A model generated the notes under the pieces. The model searched no databases. It was not told where the DNA came from and worked only from the letters and a program-made list of their open reading frames with translations. 42,417 nucleotides of DNA from an uncultured Clostridia bacterium (GTDB lineage: Bacteria > Bacillota > Clostridia > JAAYHZ01): contig CALCRE010000012.1 in assembly GCA_937894465.1 (NCBI GenBank), positions 1 to 42,417 of the forward strand. Direction: 5' to 3'. This document shows positions 33,471 to 41,428 of the stretch, piece after piece. Numbering within the stretch: the first letter of the stretch is position 1; each line of letters starts with the position of its first letter. Made by a program: the position numbers and the translations under genes.

Positions 33471-34673
33471 CTAGCTTGCAGTCACAACACTAAATATGGG
33501 TAGATACAGCGCAATCAACATGCCACCTACCACTAATCCTACAATAATCAACATCAACGGCTCTATAACAGCCGATAAGCCTTTTGTTAATGTAGTCACT
33601 TCGGTTTCATAAAATTCTGCAATGGAATCCAATAGTTCCGGCAGTCTTCCGGATTCTTCTCCGACTGCGGTCATATGAACGACCATAGGCGGAAAAGCTT
33701 CTGTTTCACCTAATTCCTTTGAAATGCCGCCCCCGTCTTCAATCCTTTTTGCGGCTTGCACAATGGCGTCCTCCAGTATATAGCTTCCGGCTGTGGGCGC
33801 TGCGCTTTGTAGAGCTTGTACCACAGGAATGCCTCCGGCCATCAACGTGGAAAATGTTCGGCAAAATCTTGCCACAACCGCTTTTTCCAATAAAGGACCA
33901 AATCCCGGTATCTTGTACCTTACTTTTTCTAAAAAGCGTTTTACACCGTCTTTGTTTTTAATCAATTGAAATATCACAATCAACAAAACAACGATTAAAA
34001 CAACGACATACCATCTTTCGAGCCACACCTCCGACATGTTGAATATGGCTTGCGTGATGGCGGGAACCGAACTTGTATCCGGTATAAATCCCTTAAACAT
34101 AGGGACCAAAAAAGTCATCATGGCAATTAATATAAGCGAAGCGAAGCCAAAAACCATTTTCGGATAAAATGTCGCGGCTTTAATGGAATCCTTCAAAGCC
34201 TTTTCCTTTTCCATTTGATCTGCAAGTCTGGTCAGGGATTGATCCAACAAACCGCCTAATTCCCCTACTTCGATCATACTGATGTACAGCTTGGGGAAAA
34301 TTTTAGGATAAGCCATGAAAGCCTCTGTCAAGGCCATACCGCTTTCCACTTCCCTGGCGATATTGGACAATGCTTTGGTCAATGTGGGGTTTCCCCCTTG
34401 TGCCGATAATGTATATAAAGCTCTTGTCACAGGAATTCCGGATTTTAACATAGATGCCAATTGCCTTGAGAAAATAGCTAATTCCCCTTCCTTCACTTTC
34501 TTTTCAGTGGAAAGGAAATCATCTAAAACCCCGCTTCTAGCAGCAGAAATGTCCACAACGGTCAACTGCATCTTTTTCAGCTTGTCCGCCGCTTCTATAT
34601 CGTTTTCAGCACTGAGTTTTCCGGTGACAGTTTCACCGATTCTACTTATGCATTCATAGTTATAGATGGGCAT
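33471..34673 (-). CDS. pilC: Type IV pilus platform protein
   Basis: The 400-residue GspF/PilC protein has two T2SSF domains (about 65-190 and 270-390), each with FSRQLASMLKSGIPV or FCRTFSTLMAGGIPVV and the GE.SG..... pattern (EVGELGGLLDQSL; AVGEESGRLPELL). Three membrane helices lie near 165-190, 218-240 and 370-395. It is the inner-membrane base on which pilins are added, driven by PilB and reversed by PilT. It sits directly after pilT in the operon. Confidence 0.96.
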   Translation of the reverse strand: MPIYNYECISRIGETVTGKLSAENDIEAADKLKKMQLTVVDISAARSGVLDDFLSTEKKVKEGELAIFSRQLASMLKSGIPVTRALYTLSAQGGNPTLTKALSNIAREVESGMALTEAFMAYPKIFPKLYISMIEVGELGGLLDQSLTRLADQMEKEKALKDSIKAATFYPKMVFGFASLILIAMMTFLVPMFKGFIPDTSSVPAITQAIFNMSEVWLERWYVVVLIVVLLIVIFQLIKNKDGVKRFLEKVRYKIPGFGPLLEKAVVARFCRTFSTLMAGGIPVVQALQSAAPTAGSYILEDAIVQAAKRIEDGGGISKELGETEAFPPMVVHMTAVGEESGRLPELLDSIAEFYETEVTTLTKGLSAVIEPLMLIIVGLVVGGMLIALYLPIFSVVTAS

Positions 34674-34694
34674 GGTAACATCTCCTCATATAGA

Positions 34695-35804
34695 TTACCA
34701 ACTCTTGTTTCCGGAAAAACCGAAACTGCTGGAATTCATAATTCTCTCAACTTCTGCCTTGTCAATACAATGTTCAATGACACTTTCCCTTGTAATATGA
34801 CCTTGATTATATAACTTGACCAATGCTGTATCCATGGTTTGCATTCCTAAAGAGCTTCCGGTTTGTATTGCATTATACAGCTGGTGCTCTTTGCCTTCAC
34901 GAATCAATGATTTTATGGCAGGGGTGTTGACCATAAATTCAATGGCGGCACAACGACCACCGGTTTTCTTTCGAATCAACTGTTGTGCAACAACTCCCCT
35001 TAACCCGTTTGCCAACTGTTGCCTTATTTGATCCCTTTTGTCAGCGCTGAACACATCCACTATACGGCTGATGGTCAAAGGAGCCGTTTGGGTATGGAGG
35101 GTTGAAAAAACCAAATGTCCTGTTTCGGCAGCTGTCAAAGCAATGGATATACTGTCCAAATCCCTCATTTCACCGATTAATATGACATCCGGGTCATGTC
35201 GTAAGACATGACGTAAAGCATCGCCGAATGTGTGTGTATCCATTCCAAGCTCCCGCTGACGAACTGTGCTCATCTTATGTTTATGTAAAAACTCGATCGG
35301 GTCTTCTACAGTAACAATATTCGCTTTTCTTTCTGTGTTGATAATATCGATCAAAGCCGCCAAAGTGGTTGATTTTCCACTTCCGGTAGGACCTGTGACC
35401 AATACAAGGCCCCTGTTTAAATAGCATAAGTCCTTGATCTGAGGAATCATACCCAAATCATCAAAACTCGGTATCGTAAAGGGAATTGCTCTAAACACCA
35501 TGGCGATAGAGCCCCTTTGTTTCATGATGTTGCCTCTGAAACGCGCCAAACCGGGAATAGCATAGGAAAAATCCAATTCCCAGTTTTCTTCAAAGCGCCG
35601 ATACTCCTCTTCAGAAACTACTTCTAGAAGTAAATAGATCAAATGCTCCGGCTTTAATTCCGATAACTCATTAATCCGCTCAATATCACTGTTTATCCTT
35701 ATACAGGGTTTGGTACCTGCCACTAAATGCAGATCGGACGCTCCGTATTCCGTCATTAATCCAAACAAGTCTACCATAGACACTTCATACTTTAAACCTA
35801 ACAT
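34695..35804 (-). CDS. pilT: Type IV pilus retraction ATPase
   Basis: The 369-residue PilT-type motor retracts the pilus. Motifs are EYGASDLHLVAGTKPCIRI near the N terminus, Walker A GPTGSGKSTTLAAL, the Asp box TVEDPIEFLH, Walker B DPDVILIGEMRD and the His box LVFSTLHT. The AIRNLIRE motif of retraction ATPases appears as AIKSLIREGKEHQ. It lacks the zinc tetracysteine of PilB. A retraction motor means the pilus is probably dynamic and suited to twitching or DNA uptake. Confidence 0.95.
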   Translation of the reverse strand: MLGLKYEVSMVDLFGLMTEYGASDLHLVAGTKPCIRINSDIERINELSELKPEHLIYLLLEVVSEEEYRRFEENWELDFSYAIPGLARFRGNIMKQRGSIAMVFRAIPFTIPSFDDLGMIPQIKDLCYLNRGLVLVTGPTGSGKSTTLAALIDIINTERKANIVTVEDPIEFLHKHKMSTVRQRELGMDTHTFGDALRHVLRHDPDVILIGEMRDLDSISIALTAAETGHLVFSTLHTQTAPLTISRIVDVFSADKRDQIRQQLANGLRGVVAQQLIRKKTGGRCAAIEFMVNTPAIKSLIREGKEHQLYNAIQTGSSLGMQTMDTALVKLYNQGHITRESVIEHCIDKAEVERIMNSSSFGFSGNKSW

Positions 35805-35856
35805 AAACTGCTCCTTGTTTGTTTTTCAAACTCCCTTGACTGATCCCGACCGATCA

Positions 35857-37578
35857 TTAAGCCGGGCTGTCCATTTTTGCAATCATATCGCTGACCAATT
35901 GAATTTCTTCCGGTGTTCCCTCTATGTACATGACAAAGTGGAACCCGTCTCCTCTTGAGACATTCCCCGATATGTAAAATTGCTCTTTATATAATCCGGT
36001 TAAAACAACCAGAAGGTCTCTACGTTTTTCTAATTTGGCTTGTCCGTCTATGACACTTGAATAGTCCACCGGAACACGAATGACCGTTCCTTTGACATCC
36101 AGCCCCCATAATAATTCTTTGACATCCTCATGCATAAAGTCCGGGCAGACCACTAACAAGTCCTTACCGAATTGCGATACATTCAAAACATTGACGGTTA
36201 CATTATCCAAACCTAAAGAATCGATCCTTTCAGCGGCATAATCGGCTGTGACATTATACAATGTGTGGAAAAAGTACTTCATTTTATCCGCCAAATATAA
36301 TTGATCAAGGCCATCTACCAAATCCAGGAAAGACTTAAAGGAATCTTTTTTGCCATACACCAATACAACTCTAGGGTACAACTTATATGGCATAATGGTG
36401 ATTTCCGGTAACAATGTCGATAGGATCTCCGAGATGTCGTCATAAACAATATGAGTAAAGTTGTATTGGTACAACTCATACTCCGGTTCTGCTCCTATGC
36501 CTCCTTCAGGAGGTGCATTCTTTGCGATGTCCATTTTATTCTTTACTTCAAGAAAATCAGTAACTGCCTTTGAATCCCCATTGATCCAAATGGATTTTGG
36601 ATTATGAGGAACTGTAATCATATCAATTTCGATTTGCAGCCCGGATACAATATTACTAAGCATGTCCGCTGTTATGTACTTCAAGTCATATTGCTTTAGT
36701 ATCACTTTGGTTTCTGCAGTTAACTCATCCGGAAAATATTCTTTTTTATCAAGAATGGAAATGAGCTCAGCTACTTTAGCCAATTCTTGCGGAGTTCCCT
36801 GAACAAACAAATGGTTTGATGCAGTATCCAAATAGATGTTATTGAAATTAAAACCTAATGCTGAAATTTGTGAACTCAGCACATCTGCCGGTATGTAATT
36901 TAATTTAAAATCCGTTAAAGTGATTTCATTGAAGAAGTTGTTCTGTAATAAGTCCGCAGGACCTACGATTAAGATATCTCCGTCCCTGATATATGAAAGC
37001 TTTTGCCCGGAAGGTTGAACTGCTTTGAGAAACAACTCCAAAGCCTTCCTTGGCTTTACATTATCCAAAATAAATGTGACAGTATCTTCTTGTCCGACAT
37101 AGAAAATATATTCGTTAAGGTTGATCGCAATCATTGATAAAATATCACTGACACTTGCATTTAACATGGTGATGGATATCTCCGGGGCATCATCCTCATC
37201 CTTCAACAAGTATTCGGACAAATCATCGGAGGTCTTTTCCTTCACAGGTTCCAACTTCACCTGCTCTTCTACTTGTTCTTTCTTTTCCTCTTCTGAATCA
37301 TTTTTACCATCCTCTTCAAGAGATGTTTCGGAGATTAACAACTTTTGACCGGGAAAGATAAAGTTTTTATCTTTTAAGTCGTTGATCTTAACCAATGTAT
37401 CTACTTCGACATTATAGCTTTTAGCGATTTTTGTAAGAGAGTCTCCAGGTTTTACAATGTAATATAACGCGTCAGCAAAGACTTGGATGGTCATGGCCAT
37501 TATTAATGTAACAGTAATTAAGAAGATAAAAACGTGTTTAATATGAGTCTTGCCTTTTTTGTTTGACGAACCTTTCAT
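35857..37578 (-). CDS. LysM protein built of secretin-neck (N0/N1-like) domains, no secretin barrel
   Basis: The 573-residue protein has an N-terminal hydrophobic segment (about 14-36), a LysM domain (39-83: YIVKPGDSLTKIAKSYNVE to FPGQKLLI), a highly acidic linker (86-130) and an STN/N0-like domain (about 132-206). About five N1/NolW-like repeats follow (218-277, 291-350, 367-427, 434-493, 520-570), for example LNYIPADVLSSQISALG then NHLFVQGTPQELAKVAELI. These are the periplasmic neck domains of PilQ/GspD secretins. The membrane-spanning secretin domain is absent and the protein ends after the last repeat. It stands where pilQ stands in diderm operons, next to a PilP-like gene. A peptidoglycan-anchored collar for the pilus is inferred. 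GAGGGG precedes the ATG. Confidence 0.82.
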   Translation of the reverse strand: MKGSSNKKGKTHIKHVFIFLITVTLIMAMTIQVFADALYYIVKPGDSLTKIAKSYNVEVDTLVKINDLKDKNFIFPGQKLLISETSLEEDGKNDSEEEKKEQVEEQVKLEPVKEKTSDDLSEYLLKDEDDAPEISITMLNASVSDILSMIAINLNEYIFYVGQEDTVTFILDNVKPRKALELFLKAVQPSGQKLSYIRDGDILIVGPADLLQNNFFNEITLTDFKLNYIPADVLSSQISALGFNFNNIYLDTASNHLFVQGTPQELAKVAELISILDKKEYFPDELTAETKVILKQYDLKYITADMLSNIVSGLQIEIDMITVPHNPKSIWINGDSKAVTDFLEVKNKMDIAKNAPPEGGIGAEPEYELYQYNFTHIVYDDISEILSTLLPEITIMPYKLYPRVVLVYGKKDSFKSFLDLVDGLDQLYLADKMKYFFHTLYNVTADYAAERIDSLGLDNVTVNVLNVSQFGKDLLVVCPDFMHEDVKELLWGLDVKGTVIRVPVDYSSVIDGQAKLEKRRDLLVVLTGLYKEQFYISGNVSRGDGFHFVMYIEGTPEEIQLVSDMIAKMDSPA

Positions 37579-37616
37579 TTAATCCCCTCCCGATCTTATT
37601 TCTATGGTTCAAAAAT

Positions 37617-38147
37617 TTATTCGAAAATATGTAGCACACCGTTGTTTCCATTGCTATTTTGCACGGTCACTGATTCTTTTTCTATTTTGATTACTGTGAG
37701 TACATCCGAAATACTTTGATTTTCTTCCAGGATATATGATTTACCATTGGTTGAAATAATGCAACAACTTATTCCCTTCTCACTATATACAATGCCTTTT
37801 AATTTATATGCAGAAGAAGAAAACGGATCTGAAATAGACTCTAATTCAGACAGCACTCTTTCTCGAATAGGTAACAAATTCAAAGTACCGGTGGTTTCCG
37901 GTTCTTTTTGAGTAACCTCTCCTGATACCGGAGCAGTGGTCTCTTTTGGTTTTTGTGTTGTAACAACAGGTGGCTGGGTTGTTTGAGGGTTAGATACTTG
38001 TTTTTTAGGTCCCATCATATCTGAAAATACATAGATGTACAAAACAATACCCAAAAGAACAACAAAAATCGGCAACATCACCGCCAACGATTTATTTTCA
38101 TTCAGAAATTTTTTAAACTTCGTTTCTTTCTTATTCTTATCTACCAT
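37617..38147 (-). CDS. PilP-like membrane-anchored protein
   Basis: The 176-residue protein has a membrane helix (about 21-41), a Thr/Pro-rich linker (51-87) and a small C-terminal domain (about 92-176). The domain contains DPF and KLKGIVYSEKGISC, then a beta-rich stretch ending in VTVQNSNG, resembling the PilP/GspC homology domain. In diderms this domain binds N0 of the secretin. Here it precedes the gene with an N0-like domain by 38 bases. I used the ATG at 38147; the frame extends to 38234, but the extra part would overlap the promoter and a GGGGGGATTGGGAT site sits before 38147. Assignment is by pattern and position, so moderate. Confidence 0.65.
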   Translation of the reverse strand: MVDKNKKETKFKKFLNENKSLAVMLPIFVVLLGIVLYIYVFSDMMGPKKQVSNPQTTQPPVVTTQKPKETTAPVSGEVTQKEPETTGTLNLLPIRERVLSELESISDPFSSSAYKLKGIVYSEKGISCCIISTNGKSYILEENQSISDVLTVIKIEKESVTVQNSNGNNGVLHIFE

Positions 38148-38189
38148 ATCCCAATCCCCCCGTGGAAAATGAAAAAAGCTAATACATCC

Positions 38190-38218
38190 ATTGTACACAT
38201 AACAAAGGAAATATTCAA
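38190..38218 (-). promoter_or_regulatory. Promoter of the pilP-to-pilD operon
   Basis: TTGAAT (38213-38218), a 17-base spacer and TACAAT (38190-38195) on the minus strand, 42 bases before the PilP-like start codon and downstream of the pilA terminator. Confidence 0.6.
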
Positions 38219-38324
38219 CTGCAAGTAAACACAAGACCCTATTTAATACTTATAAAAGCAACTTTTTAACTTTTTTAATAAACTTTAAACACAAAACACT
38301 AAATTAAAACACCATATTAAGAAA

Positions 38325-38356
38325 GAATCGAAGTATAACTTCGTACACTTCGATTC
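38325..38356 (-). terminator. Terminator of pilA
   Basis: A perfect 10-bp stem GAATCGAAGT / ACTTCGATTC with a 12-base loop is followed on the minus strand by CTTTCTT, 30 bases past the pilA stop. Partial read-through could set the pilin-to-machine ratio. Confidence 0.75.
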
Positions 38357-38385
38357 ATATTTATTTATTTAATTGATCTTTTCTA

Positions 38386-38823
38386 TTATACTTCTGGATC
38401 CGTTACTACGCTAAGCGCTTCCAATTTATCACCCTTTAATACATATGTACCTGCATCAAGGCTACCATATTTATCAGTGATTGTTATCTGAGCTTTATAT
38501 GTTTCCACTTTAGCATCGGTACCAATAACAGTGTATGTTACACCTGTCGCGTCCGGCCAAGTTTGAATATATTTTTTCACTACATCGTTTATCTTTGTAA
38601 CTGTATCGATGTTAGCATCAGCCTCTCCAGCTATCGCTTGCATGATTGCGCCATCAATCGTTCTTAGGTTTGACTTAAATGCAGCGATTTTAGCATTGTC
38701 TGTCACGTTGTTGTACACTGGTATAGCTATGGCAGTAAGTACACCGATAATGGCCACAACAACCATTAGTTCCACTAAGGTAAAACCTTTTTTGTTCTTG
38801 AGTTTTTGTAATCTTTTAATCAT
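38386..38823 (-). CDS. pilA: Major type IV pilin
   Basis: The 145-residue prepilin has a 13-residue basic leader ending KKG, cleavage before Phe14, FTLVELMVVVAIIGVLTAIAIP (hydrophobic helix, quoted in part: FTLVELMVVVAIIGV) with Glu at +5 (Glu18), and a globular domain of about 100 residues. There are no Cys residues, so no disulfide-bonded D-region. As the only simple pilin in the locus, with its own promoter and terminator, it is the likely major subunit. I chose ATG 38823 because GGGGG lies 9 bases upstream; a GTG at 38838 would place the start inside that site. Confidence 0.93.
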   Translation of the reverse strand: MIKRLQKLKNKKGFTLVELMVVVAIIGVLTAIAIPVYNNVTDNAKIAAFKSNLRTIDGAIMQAIAGEADANIDTVTKINDVVKKYIQTWPDATGVTYTVIGTDAKVETYKAQITITDKYGSLDAGTYVLKGDKLEALSVVTDPEV

Positions 38824-38855
38824 TTTTTGAACCCCCACGTTCTATATTTGACCAT

Positions 38856-38885
38856 ATATTACCATGGAAGCATATCCTTTTGCAA
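38856..38885 (-). promoter_or_regulatory. Candidate pilA promoter
   Basis: TTGCAA (38880-38885), an 18-base spacer ending in TGG, and TAATAT (38856-38861) on the minus strand, 33 bases before the pilA ATG. Confidence 0.45.
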
Positions 38886-38941
38886 TAGGTATTTTCACTA
38901 TGATTGCAAACATTGTAAAAATTCTGTTGATAAATTTTATT

Positions 38942-40102
38942 TTATATCACTCTAGTTCTTAAAACTCCTTCGATTGCCTGTATTTTTGCCGATAATTCCG
39001 GTGTAATATCACCTTCATAATCAATGATCGTGTAGGCATTCTCCCCCTTGCTGCGGTTGGCCATGTTTTCAATGTTTATGTTGTTGTGAGCCAATACAGT
39101 AGAAACTTGGCCTACCATGTTGGGTATGTTTTTGTGGCAAACGGTCAATCTGTTTCTTGCAGTACGATTCATCTGGCATTCCGGGAAGTTGACTGAGTTT
39201 ACGATGTTTCCTTCTTCTAAGAAGTCAATCAACTGATGAGATGCCATAACAGCACAATTTTCTTCTGCTTCAACGGTAGAAGCTCCTAAATGAGGAATAG
39301 CGATAACACGGGGGTGACCTACGATGGTCTTATCCGGAAAGTCCGTTACATAACAACCTGCTTTACCGGAATCCAACGCATTGATCATATCATTTGTGTT
39401 AACGATTTCACCTCTTGACATATTCAAGATGACGACCTCATTTTTCATAGTGGATAACAATTTTTTATTGACAAATCCTTCCGTACTGGGCATCAAAGGA
39501 ACATGTATGGTAATATAATGGCAGTTGCGGGTCAAGTCATCGATGCTCTCCGCATGGATAATATGTCTGGATAAGCCCCAGGCATGTTTTACCGAGATAT
39601 ACGGGTCATAACCGAGAACTGTCATACCTAAAGAGTTTGCTGCGTTGGCAACTTGGGCACCAATGGCTCCCAAGCCCAACACACCTATGGTTTTTCCGGC
39701 TAACTCGGTTCCTGCAAAACGTGATTTCTCTTTTTCGATCACTTTGGGCATATTATCATCTTTTTCCAAAGAGTTGATCCATTCGATTCCTCCGATGATG
39801 TTTCTAGCTGCTAAGAACATACCTGCCAAAACCAATTCTTTCACCGCATTTGCATTGGCTCCCGGTGTATTGAAAACAACAACACCGTTTTCCGTGCATC
39901 TGTCAACGGGAATATTATTGGTACCGGCCCCGGCACGTGCAATACACAACAACTTTTCGTCAAAAGTCATGTCGTTGAGCTTATAGCTTCTAACCAAATA
40001 AGCATCTGCATTTTCACATGCATCGGATACCTTGTATTTATTTTCCGGAAAAAGCTCTAACCCTTTTTCCGATATATTATTCAATGTCTTGATCGTATAC
40101 AT
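38942..40102 (-). CDS. serA: D-3-phosphoglycerate dehydrogenase
   Basis: The 386-residue enzyme oxidises 3-phosphoglycerate to 3-phosphohydroxypyruvate, first step of serine synthesis. The NAD fold has GVLGLGAIGAQVAN; catalytic residues fit ARAGAGTNNIPV, NMSRGEIVNT and IPHLGASTVEAEENCA (Arg, Glu, His). A C-terminal ACT domain (about 318-386, MVGQVSTVLAHNNINIENM) could bind serine for feedback control. There is no extra ASB domain, as in other short bacterial forms. It follows serC by 24 bases with GGAGGG before the ATG, so the order serC-serA forms one operon. Confidence 0.95.
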   Translation of the reverse strand: MYTIKTLNNISEKGLELFPENKYKVSDACENADAYLVRSYKLNDMTFDEKLLCIARAGAGTNNIPVDRCTENGVVVFNTPGANANAVKELVLAGMFLAARNIIGGIEWINSLEKDDNMPKVIEKEKSRFAGTELAGKTIGVLGLGAIGAQVANAANSLGMTVLGYDPYISVKHAWGLSRHIIHAESIDDLTRNCHYITIHVPLMPSTEGFVNKKLLSTMKNEVVILNMSRGEIVNTNDMINALDSGKAGCYVTDFPDKTIVGHPRVIAIPHLGASTVEAEENCAVMASHQLIDFLEEGNIVNSVNFPECQMNRTARNRLTVCHKNIPNMVGQVSTVLAHNNINIENMANRSKGENAYTIIDYEGDITPELSAKIQAIEGVLRTRVI

Positions 40103-40126
40103 TAAGAACCCTCCAAAATCTTCGTA

Positions 40127-41209
40127 TTATCTGTTTTCTTTATCGAATTTTTGTATAAACTTCACCAGAGCCTCCACGCCTTCAACCGGCATTGCATTGT
40201 ACAAGCTGGCTCTTAACCCGCCGACGCTACGGTGACCGTTTAATGTAACCAACCCTTTTGCCTTGGCTTCCGTGACGAATTTCTTATCAAGATCAGGCTT
40301 GCCCGTTACAAATACAACATTCATGATGGATCTGTCTTCTTTGACAGCAGGAGCTGTAAATAGAACGGATTCATCTATGGCGTCATATAGCATGGATGCC
40401 TTATCTCTATTGATCTTTTCCAATTCCTTTAATCCACCGGTTTTAATCACCCAATCCAAAACCAATCCCATAATATAGATGGAATAAGTGGAAGGTGTAT
40501 TGAACATGGAACCTTTATCAATATGTGTTTTGTAATTTAACATGGTAGGTATGTTATCCGGTATATTCTCCGACAAATCCTTCCGGACCACTACTACTGT
40601 CAAGCCGGCAGGTCCTAAATTCTTTTGAGCACCGGCATAAATTATTCCGAACTTATTGATATCCCAAACTTCAGACATGATATTAGATGAAGCGTCTGCA
40701 ATCAAAGGCACCTCACCGGTATCCGGAATCACGGGGCATTTTGTTCCGTAGATCGTATTATTCGTGGTTATATGTACATAATCGGCATCCTTTGAAATCA
40801 TATCCAATGTAATCTTCGGATAATAGGTGTACTTCTTGTCTTCGGAAGAAGCAATTACATTTACCGTGCCGAAGCGTTGAGCCTCTTCAATGGCTTTTTC
40901 AGACCAAACGCCGCTGTTTACATAATCGGCCTTCTTATTTTTAACCATGAAGTTCATGGGCACCATGGCAAATTGCAATGAAGCTCCACCTTGTAAGAAA
41001 AGAACATCATAATTGTCCGGGATGCTCATAATTTCCCTGAACTTTGTTTCTGTCTGTTCAATAATTGACAGATAAGTAGAGGATCGATGACTCATTTCCA
41101 ACACGGACATTCCTGATCCGTTATAGTTCAACATCTGTTCTTGTGCGATTTTTAGCACTTCCAAAGGCAATACAGCAGGACCGGACGAAAAATTGAATAC
41201 TCTTTCCAT
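40127..41209 (-). CDS. serC: Phosphoserine aminotransferase
   Basis: The 360-residue PLP enzyme converts 3-phosphohydroxypyruvate to phosphoserine. It begins MERVFNFSSGPAVLPLEVL, the SerC signature. Other hallmarks are FLQGGASLQFAMVPMNF, the PLP Lys in YAGAQKNLGPAGLTVVVVRKD, TPSTYSIYIMGLVLDW and GHRSVGGLRASLYNAMP. I placed the start at 41209, where AAAGGAG lies about 10 bases upstream; an ATG at 41218 is only one base after that site. The serB phosphatase is not in the window. Confidence 0.96.
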   Translation of the reverse strand: MERVFNFSSGPAVLPLEVLKIAQEQMLNYNGSGMSVLEMSHRSSTYLSIIEQTETKFREIMSIPDNYDVLFLQGGASLQFAMVPMNFMVKNKKADYVNSGVWSEKAIEEAQRFGTVNVIASSEDKKYTYYPKITLDMISKDADYVHITTNNTIYGTKCPVIPDTGEVPLIADASSNIMSEVWDINKFGIIYAGAQKNLGPAGLTVVVVRKDLSENIPDNIPTMLNYKTHIDKGSMFNTPSTYSIYIMGLVLDWVIKTGGLKELEKINRDKASMLYDAIDESVLFTAPAVKEDRSIMNVVFVTGKPDLDKKFVTEAKAKGLVTLNGHRSVGGLRASLYNAMPVEGVEALVKFIQKFDKENR

Positions 41210-41253
41210 ATATCTCATGCTCCTTTAGCTACAATAATTTTCATAATTCACCT

Positions 41254-41282
41254 ATCATATAAATTCCTATATCCAATGTCAA
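41254..41282 (-). promoter_or_regulatory. Promoter of serC-serA
   Basis: A near-consensus sigma-A promoter on the minus strand: TTGACA (41277-41282), a 17-base spacer, TATGAT (41254-41259), 45 bases before the serC ATG. The leader is too short for a T-box or serine riboswitch. Confidence 0.75.
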
Positions 41283-41428
41283 CTAATCGTTAAAGATTTA
41301 ACAGATAATTTGGATATAGATATAGTAGGTTCCGGTAATAATTCATTACATAGTACTCTCCTTTGATGAAAAAATCAATGAGAAAACAAAATTTCGTCAT
41401 GAGTTTACCATAGTTTTACGATGATTTA

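Noticed and set aside
35805..35856. Secretin barrel lost by frameshift after the N1 repeats
   Set aside because: The gap to pilT is 52 bases, too short to hold a barrel domain, and no frame in it continues the protein.
38331..38346. loxP-like arm (ATAACTTCGTA) in the pilA terminator loop
   Set aside because: Only 11 bases match, the second arm in the right spacing is missing, and the bases are explained as part of the terminator hairpin.
41219..41428. T-box or riboswitch before serC
   Set aside because: The promoter lies only 45 bases from the start codon, and no T-box (UGGN bulge, specifier loop) or other leader structure is visible.
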